A stretch of 64,000 nucleotides of DNA from Magnetospirillum sp. 64-120 (GTDB taxonomy: Bacteria; Pseudomonadota; Alphaproteobacteria; Rhodospirillales; Magnetospirillaceae): positions 124,001 to 188,000 of the forward strand of contig MKVK01000019.1 in the NCBI GenBank assembly GCA_001898825.1. The letters are read 5' to 3'. The notes under the pieces are model-generated. The model was given only the letters and a program-made list of their open reading frames with translations, was not told the DNA's origin and did no database searches. The translations under genes were made by a program, and so were the position numbers. Every line of letters begins with the position of its first letter. Within the stretch, counting starts at the first letter, position 1. Shown piece by piece: positions 59,401 through 64,000 of the stretch.

Positions 59401-60999
59401 GACATCTATTCCATCGAAGACTTGGCCCAGCTGATCTTCGACATGAAGAACGTCAACCCCAGGGCCCGTATCTCGGTCAAGCTGGTCTCGGAAGTCGGCG
59501 TCGGCACCGTCGCCGCCGGCGTCACCAAGGCCAAGGCCGACCACGTGACCATTTCCGGCTTCGACGGCGGCACCGGCGCTTCGCCGCTGACCTCCATCAA
59601 GCATGCTGGCTCGCCGTGGGAAATCGGTCTGGCCGAAACCCATCAGACCCTGGTGCTGAACGGTTTGCGCAAGCGCGTCGCCGTTCAGGTGGACGGTGCG
59701 TTGCGCACCGGCCGCGACGTGGTCATCGGGGCGCTGCTGGGGGCCGACGAATTCGGCTTCGCCACCGCGCCGTTGATCGCGGCGGGCTGCATCATGATGC
59801 GCAAGTGCCATCTGAACACCTGCCCGGTGGGCGTGGCGACGCAAGACCCGGAACTGCGCAAGCGGTTCAAGGGCCAGCCCGAACACGTCATCAACTACTT
59901 CTTCTTCATCGCCGAGGAAGTGCGCGAGTGGATGGCTAAGCTGGGCTTCCGCACCATTCAGGAAATGATCGGCCGCTCCGACCTGTTGGACGTCAACAAG
60001 GCGGTGGACCATTGGAAGGCGCAAGGCCTGGACTTCACCCGCCTGTTCCACAAGGTGGAAACCAGCGAGCCGGTCTATAATTGCGAAACCCAGGACCACG
60101 AAATCGACAACGTCCTGGACCGCAAGCTGATCGCCCAAGCCCGCAATGCCATCGACACCAAGGAACCGGTGCGCATCGAGACCGAGATCCACAACTATGA
60201 CCGCACCGCCGGCGCCATGCTGGGCGGCGAAGTGGCCAAGAAGTGGGGCCATGCCGGTCTGGCCGAGGACACCATCCACGTCAAGCTGAACGGCACTTCC
60301 GGTCAGTCCTTCGGCGCGTTCGCCGCCAAGGGCATGACCATGGAACTGGAAGGCGAAGGCAACGATTACGTCGGCAAGGGCCTGTCGGGCGGCAAGATCA
60401 TCATCTATCCGCCGAAGATCTCGAAGATCGTCGCCGAGGACAACATCATCGTCGGCAACACCGTGCTGTACGGCGCTATCGAGGGTGAGTGCTATTTCCG
60501 CGGTGTCGGCGGCGAACGCTTCGCCGTCCGCAACTCGGGCGCCATCGCGGTGGTCGAAGGCGTGGGTGACCACGGCTGCGAATACATGACCGGCGGCGTG
60601 GTGCTGGTCATCGGCCCGACCGGACGCAACTTCGCCGCCGGCATGTCGGGCGGTGTGGCTTATGTCCTGGACGAAGCCGGCGACTTCGCCAAGCGCTGCA
60701 ACCTGGCCATGGTCGACCTGGAACCGGTTCAGGCCGAAGAAGACGCCATGGAAAAGCACGAAGGCATGACCAACGACCTGGAGGCCCACGGCCTGGTCGA
60801 CGTCATGGACGACATGACCCGGGGCGACGCCGACCGTATCCAGGCGTTGCTGCGCAATCATGCCCATTACACCGGGTCCAAGCGGGCCCATGAAATTCTG
60901 CTGAATTGGGAATATTACATGCCCAAGTTCGTCAAGGTCATGCCGGTGGACTACCGCCGGGCGCTGCAGGAAATGCAAAAGAAGGCGGGGGGGCGCTAA
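56404..60999 (+). CDS. gltB: Glutamate synthase (NADPH) large subunit
   Basis: Makes two glutamates from glutamine and 2-oxoglutarate; with glutamine synthetase it assimilates ammonia, including that from urease. The 1531-residue protein has a short propeptide before the nucleophile C20 ([11 protein letters not shown]), the glutaminase domain to about residue 430, a central domain, and the FMN synthase domain with [21 protein letters not shown] and the 3Fe-4S cysteines in [18 protein letters not shown] at about 1130-1145. The C-terminal glucan-like GXGXG domain follows ([14 protein letters not shown]). It is followed one base later by gltD. Confidence 0.97.
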   Translation: MSGLPEVQGLYDPRYEHDACGVGFIADIKNRKSHEIIQQGLEILKNLTHRGAVGADPLAGDGAGILIQLPDAFLRTEAAKLGIVLPSEGSYAAGTVFLPQDPGLRSACVALVDKLIKDEGQILLGWRDVPTDGSGLGETVKPTEPFVRMVFVAKGANCADQQAFERKLFVIRKQAENAVPKGAERDFYIPSLSSRTIVYKGMLLADQVGSYYKDLSDPLMVSALALVHQRFSTNTFPSWRLAHPFRMISHNGEINTLRGNVNWMNARRKAMSSPVFGPDLEKLFPLIAEGQSDTACFDNALELLVLGGYPMHHAMMMLVPEAWAGNPLMDEKRRAFYEYHAALMEPWDGPAALCFTDGRQIGATLDRNGLRPARYLITEDDKIMMASEMGVLSFAEDKIVKKWRLQPGKMLLIDLEKGRLIDDAEIKEDLAKAKPYQQWLDEAQVVLEDLKIDVEPKGFDGDTLLKRQQVFGYTQEDLKFLMQPMAVTGQEAIGSMGTDTPIAVLSDKPKNLFGYFKQLFAQVTNPPIDSIREESVMSLVSLIGPRPNLLAMEHGAESKRLEVKQPILTNEDLEKIRRIENVPGSGFKSLTLDITWAASEGAAGMEKAVAALCQLAQTKVADGYNILILSDRKVGPDRIPMPSLLAVSAVHHHLIREGLRTQVGLVMETGEAREVHQMCCLAGYGAEAINPYLAFETLEAMRPTLPEKLEAYEVQKRFIKATDKAILKVMAKMGISTYQSYCGAQIFDAVGLAQGFVDTYFAGTASRIGGVGLKEVAEESVRRHQLAYSDAPIYKNALDVGGEYAWRNRGEEHAWTSESIQAIQHAVRTNSYETFKDFSRQIDDQTKRLLTLRGLFDIKSTGNGVPLEEVEPASEIVKRFVTGAMSFGSISWEAHTTLAIAMNRIGGKSNTGEGGELAERFVPMANGDSMRSAIKQVASGRFGVTTEYLVNADDIQIKMAQGAKPGEGGQLPGHKVDENIAKVRHSTPGVGLISPPPHHDIYSIEDLAQLIFDMKNVNPRARISVKLVSEVGVGTVAAGVTKAKADHVTISGFDGGTGASPLTSIKHAGSPWEIGLAETHQTLVLNGLRKRVAVQVDGALRTGRDVVIGALLGADEFGFATAPLIAAGCIMMRKCHLNTCPVGVATQDPELRKRFKGQPEHVINYFFFIAEEVREWMAKLGFRTIQEMIGRSDLLDVNKAVDHWKAQGLDFTRLFHKVETSEPVYNCETQDHEIDNVLDRKLIAQARNAIDTKEPVRIETEIHNYDRTAGAMLGGEVAKKWGHAGLAEDTIHVKLNGTSGQSFGAFAAKGMTMELEGEGNDYVGKGLSGGKIIIYPPKISKIVAEDNIIVGNTVLYGAIEGECYFRGVGGERFAVRNSGAIAVVEGVGDHGCEYMTGGVVLVIGPTGRNFAAGMSGGVAYVLDEAGDFAKRCNLAMVDLEPVQAEEDAMEKHEGMTNDLEAHGLVDVMDDMTRGDADRIQALLRNHAHYTGSKRAHEILLNWEYYMPKFVKVMPVDYRRALQEMQKKAGGR

Positions 61000-61000
61000 G

Positions 61001-62413
61001 ATGGGCAAGGCCACCGGCTTCAAGGAATTCCCCCGCCAGACCCCCGGCTATGAAAAGCCGGAAGCGCGGGTGAAGCACTACAACGAGTTCACCAAGCCCC
61101 TGTCCAACGACGAATTGGCCAAGCAGGGCGCGCGCTGCATGGATTGCGGCGTCCCGTTCTGCCATCAGGGCTGCCCGGTGAATAACATCATCCCCGACTG
61201 GAACGACCTAGTCTATCGTGACCGCTGGGCCGAAGCCATCGAGGTGCTGCATTCCACCAACAACTTCCCGGAATTCACCGGCCGCATTTGCCCCGCGCCG
61301 TGCGAGGCGTCGTGCACCCTGAACCTGGAAGACATCCCGGTGGCCATCAAGACCATCGAACACGCCATCGTCGAGCGTGCCTTCGCCGATGGTCTGGTCA
61401 AGCCGGAAACCCCCAAGCCCGCCACCGGCAAGAAGGTGGCGGTCGTGGGCGCCGGCCCCGCCGGTCTGGCCGCCGCCCAGCAGTTGGCCCGCGCCGGGCA
61501 CGCAGTGGTGCTGTTCGAAAAGAACGCCTATGTGGGCGGTCTGCTGCGTTATGGCATCCCCGACTTCAAACTGGAAAAGACCGTCATCGAACGCCGCGTC
61601 GCCCAGATGAAGGCGGAAGGGGTGGAAATCCGCACCAACGCCCATGTGGGCGTCACCGTGCCGGTTGCCGAACTGAACGCCTTTGACGCCGTGGTGTTGA
61701 CCGGCGGTTCGGAAAAGCCGCGCGATCTGCCGGTGCCGGGCCGCGAACTGGCCGGCGTGCATTTCGCCATGGACTTCCTGACCCAGCAGAACCGTCGGGT
61801 TTCGGGCGAGGCTTTCGACGCCGCCGATATCCTGGCCACCGGCAAGAAGGTCGTGGTCATCGGTGGTGGCGACACCGGTGCTGACTGTGTCGGCACCTCG
61901 AACCGCCAAGGCGCCGCGTCCATCACCCAGATCGAAATCATGGGCAAGCCGCCGGTGATGGAAGACAAGCTGGTGACTTGGCCGAAATGGCCCAACAAGC
62001 TGCGCACCTCGTCGTCGCACGACGAAGGCTGCGACCGCCGCTGGTCGGTGGCGACGCAATCCTTCTTCGGTGAAGGCGGCGTGCTGAAGGGCCTGAACTG
62101 CGTCCAGGTGGACGCCAAGTTCCAGCCGGTGCCGGGCACCGAATTCACCCTGGAAGCCGATCTGGTGCTGCTGGCCATGGGCTTCGTCCATCCGGTGCAC
62201 GAAGGTCTGGTGGATGGCTTGGGCCTGGAAAAGGACGCCCGCGGCAACGTCAAGGCTGACACCGTCAAGTACCAGACCTCGAACCCCAAGGTGTTCGCCG
62301 CCGGTGACATCCGTCGCGGGCAAAGCCTGGTGGTGTGGGCCATCCGCGAAGGCCGTCAGGCGGCCCGGGCGGTGGACGAGTTCCTGATGGGCAGCAGCAC
62401 CCTGCCGCGCTGA
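61001..62413 (+). CDS. gltD: Glutamate synthase (NADPH) small subunit
   Basis: Passes electrons from NADPH through FAD and Fe-S clusters to GltB. The 470-residue protein has N-terminal cysteines in [19 protein letters not shown] and [12 protein letters not shown], the FAD fold [20 protein letters not shown] near residue 145, and the NADPH fold [19 protein letters not shown] near 285. It directly follows gltB and ends in a terminator. Confidence 0.97.
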   Translation: MGKATGFKEFPRQTPGYEKPEARVKHYNEFTKPLSNDELAKQGARCMDCGVPFCHQGCPVNNIIPDWNDLVYRDRWAEAIEVLHSTNNFPEFTGRICPAPCEASCTLNLEDIPVAIKTIEHAIVERAFADGLVKPETPKPATGKKVAVVGAGPAGLAAAQQLARAGHAVVLFEKNAYVGGLLRYGIPDFKLEKTVIERRVAQMKAEGVEIRTNAHVGVTVPVAELNAFDAVVLTGGSEKPRDLPVPGRELAGVHFAMDFLTQQNRRVSGEAFDAADILATGKKVVVIGGGDTGADCVGTSNRQGAASITQIEIMGKPPVMEDKLVTWPKWPNKLRTSSSHDEGCDRRWSVATQSFFGEGGVLKGLNCVQVDAKFQPVPGTEFTLEADLVLLAMGFVHPVHEGLVDGLGLEKDARGNVKADTVKYQTSNPKVFAAGDIRRGQSLVVWAIREGRQAARAVDEFLMGSSTLPR

Positions 62414-62430
62414 TCCCGCCTTTATTGTTC

Positions 62431-62464
62431 AAAAGGGCCGTCGGGAAACCGGCGGCCCTTTTTG
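62431..62464 (+). terminator. Rho-independent terminator after gltBD
   Basis: A 14-base stem with one G-U pair (AAAAGGGCCGTCGG / CCGGCGGCCCTTTT), a GAAA tetraloop and a T tail, 18 bases after the gltD stop. Confidence 0.9.
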
Positions 62465-62527
62465 TTTGCGTCGCAGCGATATTTAATCCTGTGCGGAAAA
62501 GTCTGGATTTATCGCCATATCGCCGTC

Positions 62528-62553
62528 TATAAAAAACGAACACTTGTTTTATA
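62528..62553. promoter_or_regulatory. Inverted repeat in the AT-rich leader of the chemoreceptor
   Basis: TATAAAA and TTTTATA, 12 bases apart, form an inverted repeat 44 bases before the chemoreceptor start. It may be a promoter element or operator; no match to a named site. Confidence 0.35.
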
Positions 62554-62596
62554 ACGGGATGGATAACCCGAGACAGGAACGGCGCACGAGGAAGAC

Positions 62597-64000
62597 ATGG
62601 TTTTGGATCACCTGAAGTTCCGAGCCAAGATCATGCTGATCTTGGTTCTGTCGGCGGTTGGAATGGTCATTCTGGTGGGAATGGCCTTGGTGAACCTGAA
62701 GACCGAGATGATGGACGCCAGACGGCTGAAGACCCAGCATTTGGTCCAGACGGCGACCACCATGGTCGGCCATTACGTCGAACAGGCCAATTTCGGCACC
62801 ATGATGGAAGACGACGCCAAGAAGGCGGCGCTGGAAGCGGTGGCGGTGCTGCGTTATGGCGACGGGTCCTATTTCTGGATCACCGACACCTCGAACACCA
62901 TGGTGATGGACCCCATCAACCAGGAACTGAACGGCAAGGATCTGTCCAAGATCACCGATGCCACCGGCAAGGCGGTGTTTGCGGCGATGACCGACGTGGT
63001 GGCCAAGGACGGCGCCGGCTTCGTCGATTATCTGTGGCCCAAGCCGGGCACCACCGAACCGGTGGGCAAGGTCGCCTATGTGCAGGCCGTGGCCGATTGG
63101 GGCTGGATCATCGGAACCGGGGTCTATGTGGACGACGTGGACATGGCCTTCCGCAAGGAACTGGTGGACCAGGGCGTGCGCGTGGTGGTGATTTTGGTCT
63201 TGGCCCTGGCTTTGTCCTATTGGATCGGTTCCACCATGGTCGTCGCCATGGGGCGTTTGAACAAAAGCATGCACGCCTTGGCTGATGGCGACGTCAGTAT
63301 CGAACCGGCCGGCCAGGGGCGACGCGACGAAATCGGCGACATGGCCCGCGCCGTCCTGGTGTTCCGCGACAACGCCGTCGCCATGCAGGCCTTGCGCGGC
63401 GAGCAAGAGGCCGAACGGGTCCAGGCGGAAAGCGAGCGGCGCCGGGTGTTGGCGCAATTGGCCGACGAACTGGAAGCCGGGGTGTCATCGGCGGCGCAAG
63501 CGGTCAACGCCGCCGCCGAGAAAATGCGCGGGGCGGCGTCGGGCTTGACCGAAGAAGCCGAGCACGCGGCCAGCGAAACCGTCATCGTGGTCAGCGCCGT
63601 CGACCAGACGGCGGGCAACGTGGAAACCGTCGCCGCCGCCGCCGAGGAACTGAACGCCTCGATCAATGAAATTTCCCGTCAGGTCCGTCAGTCGGCCGAC
63701 ATCGCCCATGACGCGGTGCAGGCGGCGGAACGCACCGACGTGGTGGTGCGCGGGCTGACCGAATCGGCGGCCCGCATCGGCGAGGTGGTGGGGCTGATCA
63801 ACACCATCGCGGCACAGACCAACCTTTTGGCGTTGAACGCCACCATCGAGGCGGCGCGGGCTGGTGACGCCGGCAAGGGGTTTGCCGTGGTGGCCGGCGA
63901 AGTCAAGTCGCTGGCCAACCAGACCGCCAAGGCGACCGGAGAGATTTCGCTGCAGATCAGCGCCATCCAAACCAACACCGATCAGGTGGTCGGCGCCATT
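62597..64000 (+). CDS. Cache-domain methyl-accepting chemotaxis protein, partial (continues past the right edge)
   Basis: A transmembrane chemoreceptor cut by the window end after 468 residues. A first membrane helix lies at about residues 10-32 ([20 protein letters not shown]). A periplasmic single Cache (sCache_2-type) domain follows, with [35 protein letters not shown] and [15 protein letters not shown]. Then come a second helix ([19 protein letters not shown]), HAMP ([20 protein letters not shown]) and the signalling domain reaching [20 protein letters not shown]. The start at 62597 has GAGGAAG upstream. sCache receptors often bind small carboxylates; the ligand is not evident. Confidence 0.9.
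   Translation, partial: MVLDHLKFRAKIMLILVLSAVGMVILVGMALVNLKTEMMDARRLKTQHLVQTATTMVGHYVEQANFGTMMEDDAKKAALEAVAVLRYGDGSYFWITDTSNTMVMDPINQELNGKDLSKITDATGKAVFAAMTDVVAKDGAGFVDYLWPKPGTTEPVGKVAYVQAVADWGWIIGTGVYVDDVDMAFRKELVDQGVRVVVILVLALALSYWIGSTMVVAMGRLNKSMHALADGDVSIEPAGQGRRDEIGDMARAVLVFRDNAVAMQALRGEQEAERVQAESERRRVLAQLADELEAGVSSAAQAVNAAAEKMRGAASGLTEEAEHAASETVIVVSAVDQTAGNVETVAAAAEELNASINEISRQVRQSADIAHDAVQAAERTDVVVRGLTESAARIGEVVGLINTIAAQTNLLALNATIEAARAGDAGKGFAVVAGEVKSLANQTAKATGEISLQISAIQTNTDQVVGAI

Noticed and set aside
56086-61023. A 1645-codon open frame antisense to gltB
   Set aside because: It mirrors the GC-rich codon pattern of gltB; its His/Gln/Gly-rich product has no family character, while gltB on the other strand is unmistakable.

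Overview
The window is GC-rich, densely coding DNA from what is most likely an alphaproteobacterium of the Rhodospirillales, in the Magnetospirillum neighbourhood. The grounds are the style and combination of the proteins: short Coq7, MsrPQ, a complete urt-ure block, globin-type and Cache-type chemoreceptors, a flagellar hook gene, REP-like CGTCA...TGACG intergenic repeats, and a long two-TM coiled-coil protein. The assignment is an inference, because no rRNA or marker locus is present. I found no tRNA, rRNA, IS element, prophage or CRISPR array. Two genes are cut by the edges: dihydroorotase on the left and a chemoreceptor on the right.

Layout. 1-5.0 kb (minus): dihydroorotase, then a tightly overlapping trio of two glycosyltransferases and an asparagine synthetase. 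5.1-12.1 kb: ygfZ, a PAS-GGDEF protein, the MeaB/ArgK GTPase, dsbB-coq7, msrPQ and several small membrane or secreted proteins. 12.2-23.4 kb (plus): a glycogen/maltodextrin block glgB, glgX, malQ, glgP, interrupted by a gene for an inverse-autotransporter-like outer-membrane protein. 23.4-30.2 kb: a lipoprotein, a thioredoxin-fold protein, the yfgM-like/bamB/der operon, a DUF155 protein and an esterase. 30.2-33.4 kb: an AT-rich regulatory stretch and a 966-residue two-TM coiled-coil protein with TipN-like topology. 33.4-35.7 kb (minus): a Crp/Fnr regulator overlapping a membrane-anchored dihaem peroxidase, and a DUF4242 protein.

35.8-46.5 kb (minus) is one long urea module. The ATP-dependent urea importer urtABCDE runs directly into ureD-A-B-C-E-F-G, behind a good -24/-12 (sigma-54) promoter upstream of urtA. 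Urea would be imported and split to ammonia, which the gltBD glutamate synthase at 56.4-62.4 kb can assimilate. Divergent from and next to urtA are an OmpR-type regulator, a hybrid histidine kinase and a membrane-anchored UrtA paralogue (46.9-51.6 kb). I read these three as a dedicated urea/amide-sensing system, and they are the most interesting candidate in the window.

51.9-56 kb: a stand-alone, unusually long flagellar hook protein, a low-GC PD-(D/E)XK-like protein, and a soluble globin-coupled-type chemoreceptor whose expected haem histidine is replaced. 62.6 kb to the end: a Cache-domain membrane chemoreceptor. All start choices, motif positions and similarities come from reading the sequence and from family knowledge; no database search was run.
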